Shown in pieces: positions 1 to 11,130 of a DNA stretch of 64,000 nt; within the stretch, counting starts at the first letter, position 1; each line of letters begins with the position of its first letter. A program made the translations under genes and the position numbers. The stretch covers positions 6,076,001 to 6,140,000 of the forward strand of contig NC_134983.1 of NCBI RefSeq assembly GCF_050947335.1, given 5' to 3'. The DNA is from Megachile rotundata. Lineage: Eukaryota; Arthropoda; Insecta; Hymenoptera; Megachilidae. The notes beneath the pieces are model-generated. The model saw only the letters and a program-made list of their open reading frames with translations. It did not search any database and was not told where the DNA came from.

Positions 1-410
1 TATTTTAATTTATCCACCGTATCGAAAAATTTATTTATATGGTTTCTTACGTTTTCTCCTTCGGGCAACCTTTGTAGCGTGAGTTGCTTAAGGAGTGTTG
101 CCTTTCTTGCGGGACCTTTCGATGCGTAAACGTTTTCTAATTTTTGCCATACTGACCTTGATGTCTCGCAACCCTTTAATTGTGTTAACTCGCTCGGGCT
201 AACGCACAGAATGATGTCCGCCTTGGCCTTTTTGTCGTTTCTTATCCATTCTTCAATTTTTGTCCGGTTTTGCTCCGTTTCTTCAGGCTTCTTTATATCA
301 CCGCTTACGTACTGCCACAGATCATTTTTTATCAGTATCGCTTCAATTTGCATCTTCCAGGTGTCATAATTGTCCTTGTTGAGCGGTTCAATTCTTGTCG
401 TACTATTCAT
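1..410 (-). CDS. Copia-type retrotransposon gag, N-terminal part (runs off left edge)
   Basis: The frame read leftward from the ATG at 410-408 stays open for 136 codons to the window edge, so the polyprotein is partial here and not visibly broken. The N-terminus reads MNSTTRIEPLNKDNYDTWKM, the typical start of Copia gag (DUF4219-like 'L..NY..W...M'). At about residues 80-130 it has 'VWQKLENVY' followed by a K/L-rich helix pattern 'ATLLKQLTLQRLPEG', the signature of the UBN2/Copia gag domain. Gag forms the virus-like particle that packages the element's RNA in the cytoplasm. The start choice is supported by an LTR and primer-binding site immediately upstream on the same strand. The zinc knuckle, protease, integrase and RT would lie beyond position 1, so I cannot say whether the element is autonomous. 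Confidence 0.92.
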   Translation of the reverse strand, partial: MNSTTRIEPLNKDNYDTWKMQIEAILIKNDLWQYVSGDIKKPEETEQNRTKIEEWIRNDKKAKADIILCVSPSELTQLKGCETSRSVWQKLENVYASKGPARKATLLKQLTLQRLPEGENVRNHINKFFDTVDKLK

Positions 411-524
411 CGTTTCGTTCCTTTTATTTTATTTCAACTTTGGTTGAATTCCACGTATTTTTAATGCACTCAAAAGAATACAAAGAAATTTTTCTTTCTT
501 GTTTAATTAATTAATTCAGCACAA

Positions 525-538
525 CTGGGCCCATAACC
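525..538 (-). promoter_or_regulatory. Copia primer-binding site (initiator tRNA-Met type)
   Basis: The plus strand reads CTGGGCCCATAACC, which equals the anticodon stem-loop region of initiator tRNA-Met. On the element's strand it is GGTTATGGGCCCAG and abuts the LTR end. Use of an internal, cleaved tRNA-iMet rather than the tRNA 3' end is established for Drosophila copia. This supports the Copia assignment independently of the gag sequence. Confidence 0.9.
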
Positions 539-703
539 TGTTAATTTTTATTTGATTACAAAATTCTTACACGTTAACGTCCTTTACGGTATTTACAAAG
601 CGACTAACTACGCACACGGTTCAGGACAGATATATACGCGTTTTCTCTCACACACTCATACAAACAGAAAAAGACGTATCGACAATGACTCATCCTTCTA
701 ACA
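539..703 (-). mobile_element. Copia 5' LTR, 165 bp
   Basis: The segment begins TGTTA and ends TAACA on the plus strand, a perfect 5-bp terminal inverted repeat with the canonical TG...CA ends. It sits directly against the primer-binding site. On the element strand it carries a TATA-like box (rc of 631-637) and an AATAAA polyadenylation signal (rc of 547-552). 165 bp is short, but within the range of insect Copia LTRs. The target-site duplicate (704-708, TGCGG on this side) cannot be confirmed because the other end lies outside the window. Confidence 0.85.
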
Positions 704-738
704 TGCGGGAATGCTATTAGCATGTATTGCTATATTTT

Positions 739-972
739 AACACCAAATCCTCAAATCCTCAAATTCCCAATTTTCCTAAGTTCCAAATCCTCAAATCCCC
801 AAATTCCCAACTTTCCTAAGTTCCAAATCCTCAAATCCTCAAATCCCCAAATCCCAAAATCCCTAAATCCCCAAATTCCTAAATCCCCAAATCCCCAAGT
901 CCCTAAATCCCCAAATTCCTAAATCCGCAATTTCCCAAATCCCCAAATCCCCAAATTCCCAAATTCTCAATA
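739..972. repeat. Octamer minisatellite array, C-rich on plus strand
   Basis: Tandem degenerate units of about 8 bp (AAATCCYC / AAATTCCC). It begins about 36 bp beyond the Copia LTR. Runs of CCC and CCCC with 3-5 base spacers at about 845-915 would allow a G-quadruplex on the minus strand. A 66-residue open frame through it is repeat-derived. Confidence 0.95.
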
Positions 973-3440
973 AAGTGAGACATCTTTCTCCTCAAACAAT
1001 AATTTTACATGGTATTAATTACAATTGCAACGATACGAAATAGAAAAAGCTTCAGTACTGCAAGTATTTCTTATGTTACGTTGTATACGTGTAATCATCC
1101 AAAAATTGTATGCTCATACGCAGTATACTTAAGAATGTAAATACAACGCACGCTTACCACTATTTTGTGATTAAAGTGTCATTTTCACGTATTTTGGCAT
1201 AATTACAGCTCTCGCGCAAGGCATTGTAGCCGAAATACCGCTGAAAAAAGAAAGAACCAAGAGAAAGAAGTAAACCTTCACGCAACAATGTTCTTTGTGG
1301 AACGCCGCGAAATCGTGTGTGAAAATAATGACCGCGCTGTAATTGTTAAAAAAGAAACATCTTAAACGTTTCAAATAATAAGAAGGGAGATGAAAAAATG
1401 TTCCATCGAGCTGGAGATATAACATGAGATGACATGTTTTCGTCCTAAGAGCTAATTTTTTCTCGAGAAAGGTAAATCATTTATTTCCCTTTGTTGAGTC
1501 ATGGAACGAAAATGATGCAGCGATATTATATTACGTTATGTTTAACCCTTCCTTATGACTTATACAAAAGTTTCGGCACGAAAAATAGATTAAAGGACTA
1601 CGAGTAGAATTCTTTCTCAGAAAGATTAATTTTATTTCAATTCGAAACTTATACATATTTCAAACTTCAACATTTCTATAAATCATTTGGAAAATGTTGG
1701 TAAATACTTTCATTAATAATTTGAAATATTTATGATTCATTATTGTTTTGAGAAGTTTAAGATTTCATTAGAAACATGGTTATGTATTATATTATACATG
1801 TTGATATTATGTATTATGTACTTTATACATACATATATATACAATAAATTCGCATTTCTTACAAAATTAAATAAATGACTAAATAATACCATAGCAAATC
1901 TTAATTATAAATAACAAAAAATTGTATTGTTCGTTTGACAAATGCAGTGATTTATAAAAAGAAAGAAAATTTCATGAGTTTTTCGTTAAATTAAAAAACT
2001 TTAGAGTTTGTGTTTAAGATGCATGAACTTTAAGTTTATGAAACTTGATAAACGATTTTGCAAATAAGCTCAGTATAAAATATTTTATAGAATTGATTTA
2101 ATAGCTGCAGTTTACCAAATTCTATTATTTAATAACAGAAAAGAAATTAAGTTTTCAAAATTATTATTATTGCGAGTAATAATGAAATTTTTCAAATACC
2201 GTGAGAAATCATAAAGGTCCATCTTCTTACCTTGACCGTTTCATGAGAACCGAAATGTTCATAATAAATACGGCTAGTAAACTTACAGGCTCGTTGTTAA
2301 TTCGACGAATTAACGAGTACACTTATTGCCTGATGTAAAAGCAGCATAACGATATTACAACGGATTAAATAACCATAGATGGTCACGAAAACAGGGTTGA
2401 CTGGAAAGGTAAGGATCTCTTCACATTAAAGAAATAAAAGTTTATGATTAACAAGATCTTAAGATATATTTATCTTTCGTATCAGTTCAATCAATCGATT
2501 ATTTATTTATTGATATTAGCTAGGCACCTTTCATATTTAAATGTAAATACATTCATAATCAATGTAAATAGTATTTAACACCTTGGATGCTGGCTACCGT
2601 AGAGGCTTAATAAGATTACTATTCTTGACAAGTAATGATAGAGGAAATATGAATAAAATTAATTTTCGAGAAAAAGTTGTTTCATTAATAATTTGACAGA
2701 TTAAATTATTTGATTATTCAAATTATTTGAAATATTACAAGATCATGTATTTGAATTATTTCAAATATTCAATAACCATATTATTTATATTATATTTATA
2801 TTATCAAAAAATTAAATAACCCTGCATTTGAATTATTCAAGCAATTATATAATTACGTATTTAAATTATGTAGAAAATTAAATAACCATTGAACAATACA
2901 ATTTTTCAGATATAGCAGTAAAAGAAACGTGGCGATAATCGCAAAGATTTATGTTGCATTTTACAATTTTATAATAGGTTTATACAATTTTCTTCATATT
3001 GCCATTATTATTAATTGATTATTTTAAACAGTAAGTTTCAATGAAAGAAATTCTATAGTTTCAAATAGGACGACCTCAACATCTATTATATTAGAAAATA
3101 CATAGAAATATGTAGTTTTGAATTAAATAATTTAACAAACATAATGTAACAATTTTAACAATAATAATACTTCTTCAAATTATACAGATTTTACCTGAAA
3201 CCCTTTCTTACACCACATAAAAGAATATGAAGCAATTTAAACTGAGCACATTATACAAAACACCCCTTGTATACCATTGTAGAGAGAAGGCCAATAGTAA
3301 TCGTAAGTGCCTTTTAAAATGAATTCAAACATGTGCGAGTACATGTTCCCTATATAAAAATCACTGTTCATTTCACTAATTTTAATATTCACCCAACCAT
3401 AGAACTTGAAGCGTCAATCCACTTGAAATTAATATTCTGA
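973..3440. other. AT-rich sequence without recognisable genes
   Basis: About 2.5 kb of A+T-rich DNA. The only structure I noted is a near-palindrome at 2290-2317, whose core is TTAATTCG-A-CGAATTAA. Open frames here are short and low in complexity. Confidence 0.6.
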
Positions 3441-3760
3441 CAAATAATGTCGGAAATGGAAAAAGGTGGAAGAAATGAAGAAAAGAACCAAGTGCGAAAG
3501 AAACGTAGTAAAGTGTCCCCAACGCTTGACCACGATCTCGTGGCGAAAATAATGAAAGGTGGCCGTATTCATCTCGTGTCGTTTTTCGTTTGGTTGCTCT
3601 CTTTTCCAAAGGGTTCGCAGTACAGCGAGCACGTTTACGCGCGAGTGCGCATGCGCGTGCGCACATGCGCGCGAAGAAAGCGCGGTGGCACTCGTGGCAA
3701 GTCGCCCGGATAATTTGAAAGCGATCCGATCTTCCCGGGCAGCTGCCTGCCTTACGCGTA
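3441..3760. promoter_or_regulatory. GC-rich islet with Z-DNA/NRF1-like motif
   Basis: Composition rises sharply against the AT-rich flanks. Positions 3645-3673 are 29 nt of perfectly alternating purine-pyrimidine (GC/GT/AT steps), a strong Z-DNA-forming pattern. Inside it, 3646-3657 reads TGCGCATGCGCG, which fits the palindromic NRF1 (Drosophila Ewg) consensus YGCGCAYGCGCR. Overlapping open frames on both strands (3382-3666 minus, 3447-3894 plus) have no recognisable domain. A promoter or enhancer role is inference. Confidence 0.4.
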
Positions 3761-4680
3761 AAATATTAAGGAACTGGATTCCCTACTCCATTACATTAGT
3801 CGGTTTATTAAGCAAGATGTTGATGAACGTCTACGATACTTTCTTTAATCGCAGTGCTGTCATATCTGATTATATTCCTTCTTTGAAATTTTGACTGCTT
3901 ATGTATGCGAGATGCTTAAATTTTCATACGAATGAGTTCATATTATTAATATTAATCTTATCGATGTGCATGTTTACTTTGAAACTAAAAATAGTATAAA
4001 TACTTATTTCATATTAACAATATATGCAATGATAATATGTACATAAAATACACAAATACATATATAAAATATATAAAATTATTGTACTAGATGTAATTGT
4101 TTTAAAAAATGATTTGAACAAGTTATGCAGCATTCAAAGATAAATCAGATATGAATTAAACTGAAGACAAAAATTATGTCTAGACAGAACAACCATTAAT
4201 TTACCTATTTATGAGATCTCATTTTCTCGAGCAGTTCCATAAAAATTTTTTTTCCTCGGATATCCTGTTTTCTTGCGTTTAAGTAGCAATAAAGTTCACC
4301 GCATATCCTTTTGTACGCTCTGCTTTCACTGAATCTACGGTTTGTCGAAACACTGCCAAAAAAGTTCGCTGTCTTTTTTCTTTGTTTGGCAGAGCATCGA
4401 ATTACATACTTACAAGTTGCAGATGGCGAGGTATCAAGGATACTTTTGGCCTTGGGTTCATGAAGACCGTCATAACAAAATGCACGGTAATAAACTTCAT
4501 TAATAATACTACATACCCAAAACGAATATAGACAATGACTCTCCTGTACTGTAGAAAATTAGCAACTAGAAAAGTAATGAAAGTAGTAAAGTATAAGAAT
4601 CTTTAATAATAATATGAAATAGTTCATTTTAGTACTTAAACATTATGACGATATTGGCACAGTTATTCCTCCATTTGTAA
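3761..4680. other. AT-rich sequence, nothing recognised
   Basis: No coding signal, no clear repeats and no structured motif seen. Confidence 0.5.
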
Positions 4681-4975
4681 TTATCTAGAAATATGATTTA
4701 ATATACAAGAAAATGAATGAATGTCTTTGAGGTTAGGTTAAAATTAGGTTAGAAAGATACACAATTCCTTGATTTGTTATTGTGTAAAGATATGATTTAA
4801 TATCTAAGTAAATGAATGATTATCTTTTGATGTTAGGTTAAAATTAGTTTAGGAAGATACACAAAAATTCCTCGATTTGTTATTATGTAAAAATATAATT
4901 TAATGCATAAGTAAACGAATGAATGTCTCTTGTTATGTTAGGTTAGGTTAAAATTAGATTAATAGGTATCACAAT
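4681..4975. repeat. Three-copy ~105-bp tandem repeat with TTAGG-like motifs
   Basis: Three diverged units, each with an AATATGATTTAAT-like block, 'AATGAATG' and then GGTTAGGTTAAAATTAG-like sequence. The GGTTA motifs fall near 4731, 4833 and 4941. The last unit has GTTAGGTTAGGTTA, resembling the arthropod telomeric repeat TTAGG, but only as a short interstitial run. Confidence 0.75.
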
Positions 4976-6150
4976 ACTTTATAATGAACACACAATGTAT
5001 TGTATTGTATACCATATAATTGAGAACACATCTTAACGAAGGATTAACAGCTTAATTTCTTTCATAAATAAGTGTTTTCAAAACAATTTCATAGCTGGTG
5101 CACGAATACAAACAGGTATCGCGTTACTGAAACCGAAACTAGCCGCTGCTCAATCTATGCCGCATTCACGGATTAAGAAAATTCGTGAGACCAAGCGAAA
5201 TATTTTCCGATCTGCGAACTTTGAAAGAGCAAACAAGCAACTTCTGTGGATGCAAAAAACAACTGAGCGTAAAACCACCAGGATAAATAACGCGCATCGG
5301 TGTAATACTCTAGTCCATTGTTGCTTTGGAAATCGATACCCGGAAAAGGTGCAATGTCGGTTTCTTTTGAAAATTAGAAACCTATTTTAGAGGTCGGGAC
5401 ACGTGCAAGTTTCTTACACGATTTAGATACGGAGGACCTTTTGAGATTCTTTGGTGCAAAGTGGGGACTGAGAGGGAAGCAAAAATGAGTCATTAAGTAT
5501 GCGAATATATTTGTAAAAACTGTGTTATGTTAATAATTATTGATTATAATTATTAATAATAATTTAAGTTGTTGTTAAGCAATGCTAAGTTAGATAATCT
5601 GAAGTTATTGAAGAGTTAAGTAATATATTTATTATAACTGTTATATAGGTTGTTTCAGAAATTGATACACATGAAGTTGGTTGATATTTTTCTTATTAAA
5701 AAATAAATGGAAAATAGAGTACAATGTACTTTATTTACAAAAGAGTCATTTCATTAACTTTATAATTAATGTGATAATCAGTAGATAAGTTAATAAATAT
5801 ACATATTAAAACAGCTGAAACAAGAAGTCAAGAAAAAGTAATAACATACTCATATTTGGCTTCAAATGTGAAAAAGTTGAATTTGAAAATTTTTCTGTAT
5901 ATTTATAAACATATAGAACATACATATAAGGAAAATACACACAAACATTCTAATAAACCAGTTATTAATTCACATAATTACGTGCACTTAACAAATATTC
6001 TCCACAACCCCACGAATTCTCATTTATATATCTAGCAAACACAAAAGACATGAAATAAATATTAAGAACGCATCGTTCTCTTTCTGCAAAGAAACAAAAA
6101 CAGACCTATTCGTATTCAAACAATAAAAATTTCCATAAATAATTCCTGCG
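4976..6150. other. Mostly AT-rich sequence without recognised genes
   Basis: A modest rise in GC at 5100-5480 includes an unrecognised 77-codon open frame (5157-5390, plus). The rest is low-complexity AT sequence. I see no domain or splice structure. Confidence 0.5.
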
Positions 6151-6307
6151 ACTCTAACATATCAGAAACTTCAGCATTTCAGCTTCCAAGAAACGTACAT
6201 ACCATTTTCCCAATACAAAACATGACATTTTCCGTACTTCCGCGCGGTGGAAATGAAAAAGTAACTCATGAATCGTGAAATCGAGATTCATCAGCATTCG
6301 ATGGCTT

Positions 6308-6595
6308 TCACGCGGTTTTCCTTGGTCTTTTCGATTTCTTGCGGACATCCCATTGATCCTCGAGTCCTGGATCTTTACAATTCTGTTCCAGGTCGAGAAG
6401 AAAGGGTTGGTCCAGGTGCACACCCACGTCGTCGTCACAAATGGACTCGTTCGACGAATTGACGTTTTCCAGTTCCCAACCTTTCGTCGGTCGATGTCTG
6501 CATCGATCGAAAATGACGGAGGCGTTTCCTTCGCCCAGGATGTAGTCCATGAAACAGCAAAACTTATTTCTGTCCGGAGATTTTACATTTATGTA
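6308..6595 (-). CDS. Possible unrecognised coding exon or decayed exon (hypothetical)
   Basis: The minus strand is open for about 95 codons, from just inside a TAA near 6595 to a TGA ending at 6308, with an internal ATG at 6550. Unlike most open frames here, its composition is protein-like: mixed charge, an acidic stretch (ICDDDVGVHLDQPFLLDLEQ) and a basic tail (KKSKRPRK), with balanced codons and a local GC rise. I do not recognise a family. A possible 3' splice AG (CTCCGGACAG on the minus strand, near 6573-6582) precedes it but lacks a strong pyrimidine tract. It could be a terminal exon, a pseudogene fragment or chance. Confidence 0.2.
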   Translation of the reverse strand, partial: YINVKSPDRNKFCCFMDYILGEGNASVIFDRCRHRPTKGWELENVNSSNESICDDDVGVHLDQPFLLDLEQNCKDPGLEDQWDVRKKSKRPRKTA

Positions 6596-6959
6596 ATATT
6601 ATTACGAAACGCTGGTTCGTGTATGCATAACGGGGGCAAAAGAAATTTGCTATCTTCTGGTGGACGATAAATTATCGAACTTACCGATTTACGAACAGTG
6701 AGGAGCAATTAAATTTGTCATACAGTTTCCTGCGTTTTTTTAAGCGCGATTGTCAGGGTTTTCAACGAACAAGTAACCCAGAAGCATTTTCTTGTTAATA
6801 TTTGTGACTGTCAATTAGGGGACAGTGGTTGGTAAAAGTGAAAGTCGTTTAAATTATATTATTCAATGGATTTTTGTACTTTGGGATATGATTTCCGTAA
6901 GAATTTAAGGTCTCTTACGATTTTATTTTGCGCAATGATGTACAAAGGAGGTTGCGGTT

Positions 6960-7310
6960 CGAAAAGTTGGGAATCGAGAATTTGGAAGTTTGAAGAATAG
7001 TTTGGATATTTTTATGAGGGAACTTGAAGAATTTGGGAATCGAAAGTTTCGGAAATAGTGAGATTTAGCAATTTGGGATTTCGGAAACTGTGAGATTTTG
7101 GAATTTGAGAATTAGGAGCCGGACAACTGAAAATACCGAAATTTGACAATTTGGAATTTAAACATGTAAACACTAGAGAATTATAAATTTGAAGAATTTG
7201 AGGATGTAGGAATTTGGTAATTTAAGAATACGGGAATATGTGGATTTTAATATTCCTAAATGTGATAATTTTTTACTTGGGATTTGAAAATTTTAGAACT
7301 TAAAAATTAA
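6960..7310. repeat. Degenerate octamer array, G-rich on plus strand
   Basis: Repeated GGGAATYGAGAATTTGG-like words with many substitutions, grading into unique sequence. It looks like an old, decayed member of the octamer family seen elsewhere in the window. Confidence 0.75.
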
Positions 7311-8021
7311 CAGCATTGACGTGCATTGAAACGCGCTTAATTTAAAAAAACTTCTCCACAATTCTCCAGTTATAATACTTCAATTTTTTCTTCTTTAATT
7401 AATACGTACAAAAACATAAATCTTCGCAGTAAAATAATAATACAAAACGCAAGAATTAAACAGTTCTCTAACAATTTTAATCGAAACTTTATATCTTTTC
7501 CTTGAGGTGTGTATAGAGACGTACCGCCTTCCAATTACGACACAATTAACGATGAAAGCATACACGCTTCGGACATAAATAAAATGCGCCTTGATTCCAG
7601 TTTGAGATAATTATTAAGGGATAAAAATCAATTGATTCGTCGACGGACTCGTTCACCTGCATTCGAATCGTAAAGATTCATTCAACGGCAATTATTAGAA
7701 GTCTGGCGCCTGCGGTGAACGTCCCTAATTATTCATCGACGTTCCTTTCCCACTGGAAAGTGGATTACGAGGTCCTGCTCGGTGAGACGAGCTGGAGAAG
7801 AAAAAGGAACGAAGCCACGTTCCACGGTATCCGTTACACGCGTCCTGTCCAGTTTGTATACATATTGCAGTGACCGTAGGCTAACGAGCTGTATTAATTA
7901 TTTTCACTCGCTGACCAACGACCTCCTGCTGAGACTTTTCTTTCTTCGCGGTCTCTTGGATCCTCTGATGCTTCTTCAGCGTCTTTCGTCCTGTCGAAAG
8001 CTGCACGCGAACACTGTGGTA
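7311..8021. other. Unique sequence with a moderate-GC patch
   Basis: AT-rich to about 7600, then a richer patch (7640-8020) with an open frame (7782-8087, plus) that shows no domain and runs into the hAT-like element. Nothing assignable. Confidence 0.45.
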
Positions 8022-8029
8022 ATATCTCG

Positions 8030-8418
8030 TAGGGATGGGTTCGAACCGAATTTTTCACTTCTACAAACTCGAGGCCTCGAAACTTGAGACGGTGACTTTA
8101 TTTTGCAAAAGGAATATTTCATTGTTAGAACAAATGTCGACAAAATTTTTCGAGCTCGCATCACCCTGCAGTTCTACGAGATCTGCTTATATCCTCGAAA
8201 ACTGATCACCGAACATAAATCATACGCACCGAATATTCAGGATACAATACACGAATCAAATATTCGAAGCACACCGAACGATTCATTCGTTGATTTTCTT
8301 ATCTGGGTTTTGAGAGTTTCGAATCACGGAAAAAGTGCAAAGTTTCGTATTCTCGAAACTTGAGAGCTTGTGTTTTGAGAGGTTCCGAGGTTTCGACGTT
8401 TCGAGAAACCCATCCCTA
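8030..8418. mobile_element. hAT-like non-autonomous DNA transposon (MITE), 389 bp
   Basis: The ends are a perfect 12-bp terminal inverted repeat: TAGGGATGGGTT at 8030-8041 and its complement at 8407-8418. The flanks ATATCTCG (8022-8029) and ATATTTTG (8419-8426) agree at 6 of 8 positions, consistent with a decayed 8-bp target-site duplication as made by hAT transposases. The interior is rich in TTTCGA/TCGAAA words and has no transposase, so it would depend on an autonomous relative. The superfamily rests only on the 8-bp duplication and end style. Confidence 0.65.
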
Positions 8419-8426
8419 ATATTTTG

Positions 8427-10580
8427 CCTCCGGTCGAAGAATTTTATGCCGGAATTGTGATAAATACTGAATTTACCAAACACCGTGACTTGCATGAGAA
8501 ATTTTAGAGGTTATGGTACAACAGTTAATATCTTTAATAAATGATTTCGGGTACGAATAACGATTATGAATGATTCAAACTTCCTTTCAGTACTAGTAAT
8601 CGTTATTGATAGCAAAAAAAGTTATTTAAAATTATTATATTATTACTATTATTTTTATCATTATTTAATTATTTAATATTATTGGTTATTGCTATTTAAG
8701 TATTGAAAATTAGTCACTTTAGTTACTGAAGATTATTATCGACAGGGAGTTTTTTGGTAATCATCGTTTTTCGTTCGTGAAGAATGTTATACTTGATAAA
8801 TATATTTTATATGTATATGTACATTTATAGATGTATACTTATGAATATCTATTCTATAGTTATATTAGCTGAATATATATTTCATGCTATATTTGTGAAC
8901 AGTGTTGTATATTTCATGAATATCAGATTTATATGTGTAGATCTACATATTCCATTTTTCATTTTTTAAATTAACCCTTAACAAGTTCACATCTAACATT
9001 TGAAGAATGTTACATTTTACGAAAACATGTTATCACATTATTTCCTCATTTTTATTCATAGAATTCATTATCATCGTTTGTTTCATAAAAATGAACCACA
9101 CAGTACAATAATTAAATTGAAATATGAGATTATCTGCAGCAGTGTAGTAAAAATGTTGCATTAATCAAAGCAATCTTTTACGGTATTTTTATCGAGCCAT
9201 ACCTCTTCGCAACCTTTTGTACAGAGTAAAAAGTATCCATAAATCGGATTTTATCACGTAACTAAAAGCTTTTATAAAAAGCTGTCCTCCGAGTGAAAAG
9301 AAGACGAACACATAACGGAAAAAGGAAGAAGCGGAGTGGGGTAAAAGCTACGGAACAATATAAGATTTCAGAACGGGATGAACGGCGATTAAAAAACGCC
9401 AGCAGCGTTTTACGTTTTCCCTTTTTTTTTAACACACATCCTGATCGAAATCTCTCGAGATCAGGTAAGAAAGATCGAGTTTTGACAGGGCTGTGACGTA
9501 ACAATTTGCCGGTGGAATAAAACTAGCGAGAGGAGAAAAGCACTTGAGTTGAGGGGCAAGGAAAGAGGGAAAGAAGGGGCGTAAAGAAAATTTGATACGT
9601 TTCCGTTAGAAGCAGATGAATCTGCCTGAAGAACAGACAAATCGGACCTTGTCTTTCCGTAAATCCATCGAATCCGTTAGAAAGCTTCGAGTTTTCTGCT
9701 GCTCCTACTACCATTATTTGAGTTAGGGTGAGAGGAATATTTTTGTTGTAATTCGATTAGACGTAGTGTTCTTTTTTGTGGTGTTAGTTAATATGTTCTG
9801 TCAATGATATAATTGTGAGGATATAATTAAGTGTTAAAACATAAATTTTTAGTTTTTACTTGATAAGTTATTGAATATATGTAAAATAATAGTGTATCTG
9901 CATTTCTTTAGCGTCTGGTAAATATTGGACGTTAAGTGCTTAGTGAAAAAAGGTAAAGAAAATATGAAATAATTTGTTCTATAAATAAGTTAGTGTCAGA
10001 AAACATTTTTATTGTCCTTAGTAGTAATTCTTTATTTTAATTATTTTTGATATCTTAAACAACTTAAGTAATATATTAAACATAGAGATTTCTTACGTTG
10101 GAAAACTAAACAATTTATAACATATTTTTATTCTAAATTCAATGAAAATTTCAGCAAAATATAGAACACTACATTTTTTGAAAAATCATGAATGCATCTA
10201 AGACAATTACAACGCTAAACTGATTTAGCCTACTGTCAATAGTAACTTTTAAATAAATAAGGAAAACAAATAATTAATAGAAAATTTCATTTGAAATTCT
10301 TTAAAGTGTTATTTAATAAGACAATAATCGTCCAATAAATTTCAACCATACTTCAGAGCACAAAATAAAAATTTTTCAGCAATAAGTAGTATATTCAATA
10401 TAAAATAACAATGTACGTTTCCATTTTGTTAAACTTAAATTGCACTTGATAACGTATGAAACTTAATTGGAAGACATAAAGAAATACGTTGCACATATTA
10501 ACCTAATATTCCTGTTTTGAATATAAAAAGTTATTCTTTAAAAATGCATTCTATAAAATTATACTATTTCTTATCTCTGG
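8427..10580. other. Mostly AT-rich sequence without recognised genes
   Basis: A moderate-GC patch at 9260-9720 contains only unconvincing overlapping open frames. 9740-10560 is extremely AT-rich. A TTAACCCTTAAC at 8972-8983 resembles a piggyBac-type end, but no matching partner was found. Confidence 0.5.
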
Positions 10581-10730
10581 GAAAGCTTCAGATCGTGGGA
10601 AAATCTTGAAATTCATCACATAGTGCACCAGAAGGCTAGATTTCTGGTTGTATGCGTGTTCGCATACAGATGAAAATGAAGTGTCAGTGGTAGGCCGCAG
10701 AATTTTCATATTTTCCCACGATGGAAAGCT
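10581..10730. other. Multi-branched foldback structure, ~150 bp
   Basis: Arms 10581-10614 and 10700-10730 pair over roughly 30 bases with a few mismatches; the perfect core is ATCGTGGGAAAAT with ATTTTCCCACGAT. The loop holds two perfect adjacent hairpins: 10627-10648 (ACCAGAA/TTCTGGT, 7 bp) and 10649-10668 (TGTATGCG/CGCATACA, 8 bp, 4-nt loop). The closing stem with two inner stems gives a three-way layout. It could be a structured RNA or the core of a small foldback transposon. There is no family match that I know. Confidence 0.6.
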
Positions 10731-10804
10731 CTTGACTAAAGATGAAGTATACCTGCCAACACCACTTCACTGACAGATTTGCATACGCGGAATGAGCCTG
10801 CACA

Positions 10805-11130
10805 AATTATAAATAATATATAAATGAACTAAATATTATATGAACATGTACATGAATATAAATATAAACAAAAATTAAACATGAACATAAAACATGAATA
10901 TAGAAACAGAACATAAACATAAGCACAATATATAAATAAAAGCATAAAACATATATAATAAATAAAAGCACAAAACGTATATAATAAATAAAAAACATGA
11001 ACATTACATATGTAATTGAACAAGTACATAAATGGAGTACATGAACAGGAACATGCACATGAACACAGAACACAGACACAAACACAGATTATTGTATTTT
11101 GTGTCTATGTTTATGATTTGTGTTTTTGCG
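10805..11130. repeat. Low-complexity (ACATRAA)-type repeat
   Basis: Irregular tandem words ACATGAA, ATAAACA and AGCACAA with a period of about 6-12. Open frames on both strands (C/V/Y/F-rich) are by-products of the repeat. Confidence 0.85.

Noticed and set aside
8036..8048. tRNA B-box-like GGTTCGAACC
   Set aside because: It lies at the edge of the hAT-like element's terminal repeat, and no A-box, acceptor stem or cloverleaf could be found around it.
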